Assembly: GCF_042140125.1 (NCBI RefSeq)
Contig: NZ_CP159473.1
Source of the DNA: Rhodophyticola sp017644125
GTDB taxonomy: Bacteria > Pseudomonadota > Alphaproteobacteria > Rhodobacterales > Rhodobacteraceae
Direction: 5' to 3' (one strand)
DNA: 64,000 bases
Part shown: positions 25,560 through 34,248 of the stretch, piece by piece
Numbering within the stretch: the stretch's first letter is position 1
Layout of the letters: every line of letters starts with the position of its first letter
Translations under genes and position numbers: made by a program
Notes under the pieces: generated by a model
Told to the model about the DNA's origin: nothing
The model's input: the letters and a program-made list of their open reading frames with translations, nothing else
The model's database searches: none

Positions 25560-25788
25560 CCAAGACAAGGTTAGCGAGAGTTTAATCCCCCCATCGCACC
25601 GCCCGCCCGATCTCGGCAGGGCCCCGCTGAAACCGCGCCACCGGACCCAGCAAGCCGCCGCCGATGCAAATGAGCCCGCGCGGTCCTTCGCCGATCCGCC
25701 GCCGCTTTGGGCCAGCCGCCGCCGAGATGGACGGGCCAATGCGCACCCCCGATTGCACATGCCCCGCGCGTGCCTAAGGGTGAGGCCC

Positions 25789-26511
25789 ATGCCACATCTC
25801 AAACCCGTCCCGAGAGCGTCCATGCCCCAGCCCCGGCCCCCGTCCGACGGGCCCCGACCCGACCCTCAGGCCCGGCCAGACGGCCCGCCGCGCCCGCACC
25901 ACGCGCCGCTGGATGTCGCGGCGATGCACCCTGACGGCGGGCACGCCCCGTTTGACGGCTCCGCCCCGTCTGACGGCCCCGCCCCATCCGACGGCCCCGC
26001 CCCGCGGGTGATGCCCACCGATACCGCCCGCAAGCTGGAGGCGCTCCTTCCCGATCTGCGGCGGGTCGGACGGCGCCTGAGCCGGACATGGGAGGATGCC
26101 GACGATCTGGTGCAGGACACGCTCCTGCGGGTCTGGACCCGGATGGCCGATCCGGAGGGCGGGGAGATCGAGGATCTGCGCGCCTATGCCTTCACCGCCT
26201 TGCGCAACCGGGCGCGCGCGCGAAGCCTGCCCTGGGCCGAACTGACGACCGAGCCCGCCAGCCCGCCGGAGGCGCCCGCGCGCCTTGCCTGCGCCGAAAC
26301 GCTGGCCGCGATCGACGCGCTGCCGGCCGATCAGGCCCATCTGCTGCGCCTGCGCGCGCTTGAGGGCCAGAGCTATGCGGAGATCGCGGCGGCCACGGGG
26401 CTGCCCATCGGGACCGTCACCTCGCGGCTGGCGCGGGGGCGTGCGGCGCTCTGCGAGAAGATGGGGCTGAGCCCCGACACGCCGGTATCCGCATTACTCG
26501 ACCAGGGCTGA
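25789..26511 (+). CDS. ECF-type sigma-70 family factor with low-complexity N-terminus
   Basis: Predicted sigma factor of 240 aa. Start at 25789 (MPHLKPVPRASMPQPRPPSD) is supported by AAGGGTGAGG; an alternative ATG at 26011 gives a 166-aa factor lacking the Pro/Asp/Gly-rich first 74 residues. Region 2 is TWEDADDLVQDTLLRVWTRM and region 4 is LEGQSYAEIAAATGLPIGTV with TSRLARGRAALCEKMG. No anti-sigma gene is adjacent, unlike most ECF factors; a membrane EF-hand gene is divergent. The N-terminal extension contains three 18-bp repeats. Confidence 0.88.
   Translation: MPHLKPVPRASMPQPRPPSDGPRPDPQARPDGPPRPHHAPLDVAAMHPDGGHAPFDGSAPSDGPAPSDGPAPRVMPTDTARKLEALLPDLRRVGRRLSRTWEDADDLVQDTLLRVWTRMADPEGGEIEDLRAYAFTALRNRARARSLPWAELTTEPASPPEAPARLACAETLAAIDALPADQAHLLRLRALEGQSYAEIAAATGLPIGTVTSRLARGRAALCEKMGLSPDTPVSALLDQG
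25951..26004. repeat. Three 18-bp tandem repeats in the sigma-factor N-terminus
   Basis: Units begin at 25951, 25969 and 25987 with consensus TCTGACGGCCCCGCCCCG. They are in frame and encode FDGSAP, SDGPAP, SDGPAP. Likely a slippage-prone minisatellite that can vary the length of the extension. Confidence 0.75.
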
Positions 26512-26697
26512 GACCGGCGGGCGGCACCGCAAGCGCACCGAAAGCCCCGCCCGAACACCGCCCCGTCATCACACCCATGCCCGCACGCTCCGCGGTTTGT
26601 TCGCGACATGGCCCATGTCGCCAGTGAAGAAGACGGCCCCCGCCCCGCCGCGCCAGCCTGTCGCGGTGAGACTGACACGCCGAGGGGGTTCAAGCAC

Positions 26698-27845
26698 ATG
26701 GCCGACGATATGCGGATCACCGGGCTGGAAGACGTCCAGGCCCCGATCGAACGGGCCCGTGGCCTGCCCAACGCCCATTACACGGACCCCGCAACCATTG
26801 CCGAGGAGACCCGCGCGGTGCTGGCCGATACCTGGGCCGGGCTGGCGGTGGGCGCGGATGTGCCCGCGCCGGGCGATGCCGTGCCGATCAGCTTTCTGGG
26901 CCAGCCGCTTCTGTTGCTGCGGGACGAGGCGGGGCAGGTTCGCGTGTTCCAGAACATCTGCCGCCATCGCGGCATGATCCTCGTCTCCGCGCCGCGCCGG
27001 ATCGAGGGCGCGATCCGCTGCCCCTATCATTCCTGGTGCTATGCCAAGGATGGGCGGCTGGTGGCCACGCCCCATGTGGGCGGCCCCGGCCAGAACAGCC
27101 ATGCGGGGATCGACCGCGCCACGCTTGGGCTGATCGAAGTCCGCAGCCATGTCTGGCGCGATGTGGTTTTCGTGAACCTGTCGGGCGACGCGCCCGGCTT
27201 CGCGGAGGGTCATGGCGATGTCATCGCGCGGTGGGCGGAGTTCGACAGACCGCTTCACCATGGCGGCGAGGACAGCCGCTTTACGCTGGATGTGGCGACG
27301 AACTGGAAACTGGCGGTGGAGAATTACTGCGAGAGCTATCACCTGCCCTGGGTTCATCCGGGCCTGAACAGCTATTCCCGGCTGGAGGATCACTATCATA
27401 TCGAGGCGCCGGGCCGGTTTTCCGGTCAGGGCACCCATGTCTACCGGCAACTGACCGATGAGGCGGGCCGGAGCTTCCCCGATTTCGAGGGGCTGTCGCC
27501 GAAATGGGACACGGGCGCGGAATACATCTCCCTTTTCCCAATGTGCTGTTCGGGGTTCACCGCGACCACGCCTATTCGATCGTTCTGGAACCCATCGGCC
27601 ATATGCGGACGCGGGAGCACGTGAACATCTACTATGCGCGCCCCGACACCGACCCGGCCCTGCGCGCGCGGAATTCCGAGCAGTGGCGCGCCGTCTTCGA
27701 GGAGGACATTTTCGTGGTCGAGGGGATGCAGGCCGGGCGCGCCGCGCCGGGGTTCGATGGCGGGCGGTTTTCACCGGCGATGGACGGCCCCACGCATCTG
27801 TTCCACGCCTGGGTCGCGGGCCGGATCGCCGCCCGGCGGGCATGA
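26698..27845 (+). pseudogene. Rieske-type oxygenase large subunit, frame-disrupted
   Basis: Ring-hydroxylating-type oxygenase alpha subunit. The Rieske centre is intact (C88, H90 in NICRHRG; C108, H111 in CPYHSW), as is the mononuclear iron site region NWKLAVENYCESYHLPWVH (H215, H220). The frame breaks at CTTTTCCCAATG near 27537-27540: restoring one C gives LFPNVLFGVHRDHAYSIVLE, and the second part (frame to 27845, GRIAARRA) completes the family C-terminus. So a one-base deletion splits the gene; it is otherwise undecayed. No reductase or ferredoxin gene adjoins. Substrate unknown. May be a sequence error in a C run. Confidence 0.88.
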
Positions 27846-28057
27846 CGCGCGACGATCTGGACCGCGCCCTTCTGGCGGCCCATGCCAGGGACGACCGGGC
27901 GGCGCTGATCGGGCTTTATGCCAAGGCGTCGGACATGGCGACGGACCGGACGGCCCGCGCCTTCTATCTGACGCAGGCCTATGTCTTTGCGCTTGAGGCG
28001 GGCACGCCGGAGGCCGAGAGGCTGCGCGGAGGACTGAAGGCCCTGAACGCGATCTGA
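27842..28057 (+). CDS. 71-aa protein coupled to the Rieske gene
   Basis: Small helical protein beginning MTRDDLDRALLAAHARDDRA, Ala/Leu/Arg-rich, with KASDMATDRTARAFYLTQAY in the middle. Its ATG overlaps the Rieske stop (ATGA), so it is translated from the same mRNA. The sequence resembles a short tetratricopeptide-like hairpin pair (paired helices with ALIGLYAKA and AFYLTQAYVFALE); this is inference. Conserved coding bias and coupling argue that it is real. Function unknown. Confidence 0.72.
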   Translation: MTRDDLDRALLAAHARDDRAALIGLYAKASDMATDRTARAFYLTQAYVFALEAGTPEAERLRGGLKALNAI

Positions 28058-28150
28058 CAGTGGCTCCGCCGGCGCGGTGGGCGGGGTGCGGGCGGTCGGG
28101 GGACTGGATGACGGCGAGACCGACGGACAGGCGCGGTTCCCGCGGCGGGC

Positions 28151-28744
28151 TCAGCTGCTGCCCAGGATCACGCGCACGTAGTTCCGCGTTTCGCGGAACG
28201 GCGGCACGCCATTGTGCCGGGTCACGGCTTCGGGGCCCGCGTTATAGGCCGCCAGCGCAAGCCGCCAGGACCCGAATGTGCGGTATTGCTCTGCCAGATA
28301 CCGCGCGCCGCCATCGAGGTTCTGCGACGGATCGCGCGGGTTCACGCCCAGAATGCGCGCCGTGCCGGGCATCAACTGCGCCAGACCGATGGCGCCCGCA
28401 TGGCTGACCGCATTGGGGTTCCAGTTGCTTTCCTGACTGACCAGCCGCAGAAACAGGTCTTCGGGAATTCCGTGACGCCGCGCGGCGGCGCGGGCCAGAT
28501 CGAGATAGGGGCCGCGATAGCTGCCGGTCCAGCGGGGCACGACGGTCGAGGCGCTGCCGGCGCTTTCGGTGTAATTGGGGGTCAGCCGTACCGAGGCCGC
28601 GTATTGGGTGGAGGCGCGGTTGTCCAGAAGCCGCGTTGCGGAGCTGAACCGGTCGCGCTGCGTATCGGCCAGCGCGGTGCCGGCCACAAGGCACATGGCC
28701 CCGCCGATCAGCGCGAGACGCGCCGCAAATCCTCTGTCCCCCAT
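28151..28744 (-). CDS. Lytic transglycosylase (SLT domain)
   Basis: Peptidoglycan lyase of the Slt/MltE type, 197 aa from the ATG at 28744 (MGDRGFAARLALIGGAMCLV), with a signal peptide ending near GTALA-DT. Longer in-frame starts exist at 28786 and 28849 but would bury the signal. Catalytic Glu is in FLRLVSQESNWNPNAVSHAG, followed by IGLAQLMPGTARILGV and the terminal LALAAYNAGPEAVTRHNGVP. No additional wall-binding domain. Divergent from ssb. Expected in the periplasm. Confidence 0.92.
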   Translation of the reverse strand: MGDRGFAARLALIGGAMCLVAGTALADTQRDRFSSATRLLDNRASTQYAASVRLTPNYTESAGSASTVVPRWTGSYRGPYLDLARAAARRHGIPEDLFLRLVSQESNWNPNAVSHAGAIGLAQLMPGTARILGVNPRDPSQNLDGGARYLAEQYRTFGSWRLALAAYNAGPEAVTRHNGVPPFRETRNYVRVILGSS

Positions 28745-28917
28745 GGCTATCCGATCCCCCGTGACGCCCCGAACCAACGCGCGCATAATACGGAAACCCG
28801 CCGCCATTTCCAGTACCAGCGTGCCCGGGCCGGGCAATTCACCTTCCATTCACCAAATTCGGATGGTCTAACTCTGGATCAGATGCAAATTCGTGCGACG
28901 ATTTTCCAGGAGGTGAT

Positions 28918-29406
28918 ATGGCCGGTTCCGTCAACAAAGTGATCCTGATAGGCAACCTTGGCCGCGACCCGGAAGTGCGCAGCTTCCAGAATGGCGGCAA
29001 GGTCTGCAACCTGCGCATCGCCACCTCGGAAACCTGGAAGGACCGCACCACCGGCGAACGGCGCGAGCGGACCGAGTGGCATTCGGTGGCGATCTTCAAC
29101 GAGAATCTTGCGCGGCTGGCCGAGCAGTATCTGCGCAAGGGGTCGAAGGTCTATATCGAGGGCAAGCTGGAAACCCGCAAATGGCAGGATCAATCCGGGC
29201 AGGACCGGTACTCCACCGAAGTGGTGCTGCGGCCCTATGCCGGCGAAATGACGTTTCTTGACGGGCGCGACGGCGGCTCCGGCGGGGGTGGCGGCGGCGG
29301 CGGTGGCGGGTATGGCGACGATCGCGGCGGCCCGCCGGACGATCGCGGCGCGCCCGCGGGCGGATTTGGCGGCGCCAGCGATCTGGATGACGAAATACCG
29401 TTCTGA
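28918..29406 (+). CDS. ssb: Single-stranded DNA-binding protein
   Basis: Homotetrameric SSB, 162 aa. The OB fold runs from MAGSVNKVILIGNLGRDPEV to about residue 112 (RPYAGEMTFLDG). A Gly-rich linker with ten consecutive Gly follows, and the acidic tip DLDDEIPF that recruits replication and repair proteins ends the protein. Strong AGGAGG just upstream of the start. No GAAC-N7-GAAC SOS box was found upstream, in contrast to lexA. Confidence 0.97.
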   Translation: MAGSVNKVILIGNLGRDPEVRSFQNGGKVCNLRIATSETWKDRTTGERRERTEWHSVAIFNENLARLAEQYLRKGSKVYIEGKLETRKWQDQSGQDRYSTEVVLRPYAGEMTFLDGRDGGSGGGGGGGGGGYGDDRGGPPDDRGAPAGGFGGASDLDDEIPF

Positions 29407-29574
29407 AGCGACCGGGCGGACGGGCTCCCATGCGCCAAGGCGCGCGGCAGCGGCAGGCCACCGGTGTGAGTGCAGCCATGGGCGCGGCAGGCGCGTGCGA
29501 CGGCCCCGGAGGGGACCAGCGCGCCATCGAACCCGCCCCGACAGGCAGGGCCACGATCTGGGGATAGGGACGCA

Positions 29575-30768
29575 ATGAGTGGGACACCGATAAACCCGCG
29601 ATACGCAAGGACGATCGCCCCACCGGTGATGGAGGCGCGGCGCTGGATCGACGGCGTGACCTTTCCCGAGGATCGCCCGCTGATCAACCTGAGCCAGGCC
29701 GCCCCCGTCGCGCCGCCGCCGGAGCCGCTTCGCCAAGCGATGGCCGAGGCGCTGCTGAACCGACCGGAGAGCCATCTGTACGGCCCGGTTCTGGGCCTGC
29801 CCGAGCTGCGCGCCGAACTGGCCGGGCAGTGGAGCAAGGCCTATGGCGGAACGATCCGGCCCGATCAGGTCGCGGTGACCGCGGGCTGCAACCAGGCGTT
29901 CACCGCGACGCTTTCCACCATCGCGGGCGCGGGCGATGCCGTGATCCTGCCGACGCCCTGGTATTTCAACCACAAGATGTGGCTGGACATGGAAGGGGTC
30001 GAGGCCAAGCTGCTGGCCACCGGCGACGACCTGATCCCCGACCCGGAGGCGGCGGCGGCCCTTGTCTGCGCGCGGACCCGCGCGATCATTCTGGTCAGCC
30101 CGAACAACCCCGGCGGGGTCGAATACCCCGCCCCCGTTCTGCGCGCCTTCCGCGATCTGGCAAAACGGCACGGTCTGGCCCTGATCCTGGATGAGACCTA
30201 TCGCGATTTTCATTCGCAGACCGGCGCACCACATGACCTCTTCGCCGATCCCGACTGGGACGAGACGCTGATCCATCTCTACTCCTTCTCGAAGGCCTAC
30301 CGGCTGACCGGACACCGTGTGGGCGCGGTCATGGCCTCGCCCGCGCGGCTGGTGGAGGTGGAGAAGTTTCTCGACACCGTCGCGATCTGCCCGCCGCAGA
30401 TCGGCCAGATCGGTGCACTTTGGGGGATGCGCAATCTGGGGGACTGGCTGGCCGGCGAACGGCTGGAGATCCTGCGCCGCCGCGACGCGCTGATCGCGGG
30501 CTTCCAGCGGTTGCCGGGCTGGCATTTGCTGGGCTGCGGCGCCTATTTCGCCTATGCGCGCCACCCTTTCGCGCGTCCGTCGGACGCGGTGGCGCAGGCG
30601 CTGGTGGGCAAGGCCGGCATTCTGGTGCTGCCGGGCACCATGTTCGGCCCGACCCGCGCGGAAGGCGGCGACGGGCAGGCGGAGGCCAGCCTGCGGATCG
30701 CCTTTGCCAATGCCGATGCGGAGGGGCTGGCGCAGGTGGTGGACCGTTTGGCCGGCGTTACGCTCTAG
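29575..30768 (+). CDS. PLP-dependent aminotransferase, class I/II
   Basis: 397-aa fold-type I aminotransferase. The start at 29575 (MSGTPINPRYARTIAPPVME) is preceded by ATAGGGA; the open frame extends upstream without a start signal. Family features include YGPVLGLPELRAELAGQWSK, the SPNNPGG turn, DETYRDF and the PLP-binding Lys in LYSFSKAYRLTGHRVGAVM. Substrate is not clear; aspartate- or aromatic-type enzymes are nearest. Alone between ssb and the foldase gene. Confidence 0.9.
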   Translation: MSGTPINPRYARTIAPPVMEARRWIDGVTFPEDRPLINLSQAAPVAPPPEPLRQAMAEALLNRPESHLYGPVLGLPELRAELAGQWSKAYGGTIRPDQVAVTAGCNQAFTATLSTIAGAGDAVILPTPWYFNHKMWLDMEGVEAKLLATGDDLIPDPEAAAALVCARTRAIILVSPNNPGGVEYPAPVLRAFRDLAKRHGLALILDETYRDFHSQTGAPHDLFADPDWDETLIHLYSFSKAYRLTGHRVGAVMASPARLVEVEKFLDTVAICPPQIGQIGALWGMRNLGDWLAGERLEILRRRDALIAGFQRLPGWHLLGCGAYFAYARHPFARPSDAVAQALVGKAGILVLPGTMFGPTRAEGGDGQAEASLRIAFANADAEGLAQVVDRLAGVTL

Positions 30769-30840
30769 CCACCTCTTGCCCCGCTGCCCCGCAGCGCGTA
30801 GATCAAGCCAAACAACGCCCATGGGAGGGGATGATCCGCG

Positions 30841-32697
30841 ATGGTCAAAGGTACCGCCAAGAAAGCCTCCAACATCTTCGTCTGGATCATTCTGGGCCTT
30901 CTGATGATTGCCCTGACCGGGTTCGGGATCACCAGTTTCAGCGGCTCCGCCAGCCAGGTGGGCAGCGTCGGCTCCGCCCGGATCACCGCTAATGACTACG
31001 CGCGCGCGCTCCAGCGGGAGATAAGCGCGCAGGTGGCCCAGACCGGGCGGCCGGTGAACCTGAACCAGTTGACGGCGCAGGGGCTGGACCGCGCCGTGCT
31101 GGACGGGCTGATCGCGCGGGCGGCGCTGGCCAACGAAACCCAGGAAATGGGCCTTTCGATCGGCGATCTGGAGGTTGCGCGGCAAATCCGGGAAACCAGC
31201 GGGTTCGCCACGCCCGAGGGCGGGTTCGACCGGGCGGCCTATGAATTCGCCCTGCGCGAAACCGGGCTGACCCCGGCGGAGTTCGAACAGAATGTGCGCG
31301 AGGACGTGGCCCGCTCGCTGTTGCAGATCGCGGTCGTGGGCGGGGTTCAGGCGCCCGAGATATTCGCCGAGGCCCTGACCGCCTACCAGACCGAAACGCG
31401 CGACTTTTCGGTGCTGCGCGTGACCGAGGCGCAGCTGCCCACCGGGCTGGCCGCGCCGGGCGAGGACGACCTGCAGGCGGAATACGCCGCTAACGAGGCG
31501 CGCTTCATGCGGCCCGAGGCGCGGGCGATCACCTATGCCTGGGTCCGGCCCAGCATGATCATGGACGACATGGAGATCGACGAGCAGGCGCTGCGCGACC
31601 TCTATGAGGAACGCGCGGAGCTGTACAATCAGCCCGAGCGGCGGCTGCTGGAGCGGTTGGTCTATCCGTCGCTGGAAGAGGCCGAGGCCGCGCGCGCCTC
31701 GCTGGATGCCGGCGAGGCGAGCTATGACGATCTGGTCGCGGCGCGGGGTCTGACGCTGGAAGATGTGGATATGGGCGAAGTGGCCGCGCCGGATCTGAGC
31801 GAGGCCGCCGCCGAGGCCGTGTTCGGGACCGAGGAGCAGGAGATCATCGGGCCGGTGGAAAGCGCCTTCGGCCCCGCGATTTTCCGGGTGAACGCGGTGC
31901 TGGATGCCACGCAGGTGCCCTTCGAGGAGGCCGAGGAGGATCTGAGCGCCGAACTGGCCGCGGAGGCCGCGCGCCGGGCGATCGACGATATCCGGAGCGA
32001 TGTGGACGACCTGCTGGCCGGCGGCGCAACCCTTGAGGAGCTGGCCGGCGATACGCTGATGGAGCTGGGCACGATCGAGTGGTCCCCCGGCTCCGACGAA
32101 GGGATCGCGGGCTACGACGCCTTCCGCGAGGCCGCCGCGGCGGCGCGGGAGGGCGATTTCCCGGAACTGCTGGAGCTGTCCGATGGCGGGCTGTTCGCGA
32201 TCCGTCTGGACGAGGTGATCCCCCCGGCGCTGCCGCCGCTGGAGGAGATCCGCGAGGAGGTGGCCGAAAGCTGGCTGGCGCGGCATCGGCGCGAACAGCT
32301 GGCCGCCCATGCGCAGGAGCTGGTCGGCCGGTTGACGCGGGGCACAGCACTTGAGGAACTGGGGCCGGCGGTGAGCCGGGAGGTTCAGATCCGGCGTCAG
32401 GATTTCATCCCGGACATGCCGCCCACGCTGGTTGCGCAGATCTTCCAGCTTGACGCGCCGGGCGATACCGCCGTGATCCCGGGCGCGGATTTCGCCGTGA
32501 TCGCGCGGCTGGACGAGATCAATTCCGGCGCCCGTGGCAGCCCCGGCGCCGAGGCGCTGCTGGCGCTCATTTCCGAGCAGGTCCGCCAGTCCATCGCGCA
32601 GGACGTGTTCGAGAGCTTCGGTCAGGCGCTGGAGGCGGATGTGGGCATTTCGCTGAGCCCGTCGGTCATCAATGCCGTCCATGCCCAATTCCCCTGA
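30841..32697 (+). CDS. ppiD: PpiD/SurA-like membrane-anchored peptidyl-prolyl isomerase
   Basis: Inner-membrane foldase, 618 aa. One N-terminal transmembrane anchor (NIFVWIILGLLMIALTGFGI, residues 11-30) is followed by a SurA_N-like region (QREISAQVAQTGRPVNLNQL to QNVREDVARSLLQ), a parvulin-like centre (about 240-370, FGPAIFRVNAVLD) and a second C-terminal part. The parvulin core is acidic and divergent, as in other PpiD proteins. Its stop is three bases before trpE, so trpE likely depends on this transcript. Confidence 0.88.
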   Translation: MVKGTAKKASNIFVWIILGLLMIALTGFGITSFSGSASQVGSVGSARITANDYARALQREISAQVAQTGRPVNLNQLTAQGLDRAVLDGLIARAALANETQEMGLSIGDLEVARQIRETSGFATPEGGFDRAAYEFALRETGLTPAEFEQNVREDVARSLLQIAVVGGVQAPEIFAEALTAYQTETRDFSVLRVTEAQLPTGLAAPGEDDLQAEYAANEARFMRPEARAITYAWVRPSMIMDDMEIDEQALRDLYEERAELYNQPERRLLERLVYPSLEEAEAARASLDAGEASYDDLVAARGLTLEDVDMGEVAAPDLSEAAAEAVFGTEEQEIIGPVESAFGPAIFRVNAVLDATQVPFEEAEEDLSAELAAEAARRAIDDIRSDVDDLLAGGATLEELAGDTLMELGTIEWSPGSDEGIAGYDAFREAAAAAREGDFPELLELSDGGLFAIRLDEVIPPALPPLEEIREEVAESWLARHRREQLAAHAQELVGRLTRGTALEELGPAVSREVQIRRQDFIPDMPPTLVAQIFQLDAPGDTAVIPGADFAVIARLDEINSGARGSPGAEALLALISEQVRQSIAQDVFESFGQALEADVGISLSPSVINAVHAQFP

Positions 32698-32700
32698 GGC

Positions 32701-34212
32701 ATGGCGCTGATCCCGACATATGACGCGTTCGCCGAAGGCTGGGCGGCGGGGCGCAATCAGCTTGTCCATGCCCGGCTTGCCGCGGATCTGGATACGCCGG
32801 TTTCGGTGATGATGAAGCTGGCCGATGCGGGCCGCGACAGCTTCATCCTGGAATCGGTGACCGGAGGCGAGGTGCGCGGGCGCTATTCGATCATCGGGTT
32901 GAAACCCGATCTGATCTGGGAGTGCCGGGGCAACACCGCGCGGATCAACCGCACCGCCCGCTACGACCGCGATACCTTTGCTCCCTGCGACGCGCCGCCG
33001 CTCGATGCGTTGCGCGCGCTGCTGGCCGAAAGCGCCATCGACATGCCCGACGATCTGCCCGCCGCCGCCGCGGGCCTGTTCGGATATCTGGGCTATGACA
33101 TGATCCGGCTGGTGGAGCATCTGCCGGATGTGAACCCCGACCCACTGGGCCTGCCCGATGCGGTGCTGATGCGCCCGTCGGTCATTGCCGTTCTGGACGG
33201 GGTGAAAGGCGAGGTGACGGTGGTGTCGCCGGCCTGGGTTTCGGGCGGCCTGTCGGCGCGCGCGGCCTATGCGCAGGCCGCCGAGCGGGTGTCCGACGCG
33301 CTGCGCGATCTGGAGCGCGCGCCCGTGGGCGCGACCCGCGAAATGGGCGCGACGGCGCCGATGGCGGAGCCCGTTTCGAATTTCACCAAGGCCGATTATC
33401 TGGCCGCGGTCGCAAGGGCCAAGGACTATATCCGCGCGGGCGACATCTTTCAGGTCGTCCCCTCGCAGCGCTGGACCCAGGAGTTTCCGGAACCGCCCTT
33501 CGCGCTTTACCGCGCTCTCCGGCGGACCAACCCCTCCCCCTTCATGTTCTTCTTCAATTTCGGGCCGTTTCAGGTGGTGGGTGCCAGCCCCGAGATCCTG
33601 GTGCGGGTTTTCGGCGGCGAGGTCACGATCCGGCCTATTGCGGGCACGCGCAAGCGCGGTGCCACGCCCGAGGAGGACAAGGCGCTGGAAGCCGATCTGC
33701 TGGCCGATCAGAAGGAACTGGCCGAGCATCTGATGCTGCTGGATCTGGGCCGGAACGACACTGCCCGCGTCTCGAAGATCGGCACGGTGCGCCCGACCGA
33801 GGAATTCATCGTCGAACGCTACAGTCACGTGATGCATATCGTCTCCAACGTGGTGGGCGAGCTGTCGGAGGAGCATGATGCGCTCTCGGCGCTGCTGGCC
33901 GGGCTGCCCGCGGGCACGGTGTCAGGCGCGCCCAAGGTGCGCGCGATGGAGATCATCGACGAGCTGGAGCCGGAAAAACGCGGCATCTATGGCGGCGGTG
34001 TCGGCTATTTCTCCGCCGGCGGCGACATGGATATGTGTATCGCCCTGCGCACCGCCGTGGTGAAGGATGAAAAGCTCTATATTCAGGCCGGCGGCGGCGT
34101 GGTCCATGACAGCGGCCCCGAGGCCGAGTTCGAAGAGACCGTGAACAAGGCCCGCGCCATCCGCAAGGCGGCGGAGGACGCGGCGATGTTCACATCGCGC
34201 GGCAACGGCTGA
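32701..34212 (+). CDS. trpE: Anthranilate synthase component I
   Basis: Converts chorismate to anthranilate together with TrpG, first step of tryptophan synthesis. The 503-aa product has the N-terminal feedback-binding segment (residue ~45 region, LESVTGGEVRGRYSIIGLKP) and the chorismate-binding C-terminal core with RPIAGTRKRGATPEEDKALE, LMLLDLGRNDTARVS and GGGVVHDSGPEAEFEE. It starts 3 bp after the ppiD-like gene and no leader peptide is seen ahead of it. trpG and the rest lie beyond an opposite-strand gene. Confidence 0.97.
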   Translation: MALIPTYDAFAEGWAAGRNQLVHARLAADLDTPVSVMMKLADAGRDSFILESVTGGEVRGRYSIIGLKPDLIWECRGNTARINRTARYDRDTFAPCDAPPLDALRALLAESAIDMPDDLPAAAAGLFGYLGYDMIRLVEHLPDVNPDPLGLPDAVLMRPSVIAVLDGVKGEVTVVSPAWVSGGLSARAAYAQAAERVSDALRDLERAPVGATREMGATAPMAEPVSNFTKADYLAAVARAKDYIRAGDIFQVVPSQRWTQEFPEPPFALYRALRRTNPSPFMFFFNFGPFQVVGASPEILVRVFGGEVTIRPIAGTRKRGATPEEDKALEADLLADQKELAEHLMLLDLGRNDTARVSKIGTVRPTEEFIVERYSHVMHIVSNVVGELSEEHDALSALLAGLPAGTVSGAPKVRAMEIIDELEPEKRGIYGGGVGYFSAGGDMDMCIALRTAVVKDEKLYIQAGGGVVHDSGPEAEFEETVNKARAIRKAAEDAAMFTSRGNG

Positions 34213-34248
34213 GATCGGCCCCCGCGCTCCTTCGGGGCCCGCGTTTCG

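Noticed and set aside
28850..28917. Possible SOS box upstream of ssb
   Set aside because: No GAAC-N7-GAAC or GTTC-N7-GTTC arrangement was found between the transglycosylase and ssb genes.
28879..33876. Very long (1665-codon) open frame on the minus strand over ssb, aminotransferase, ppiD and trpE
   Set aside because: Shadow frame from high third-position GC; the opposite strand encodes four well-conserved proteins.
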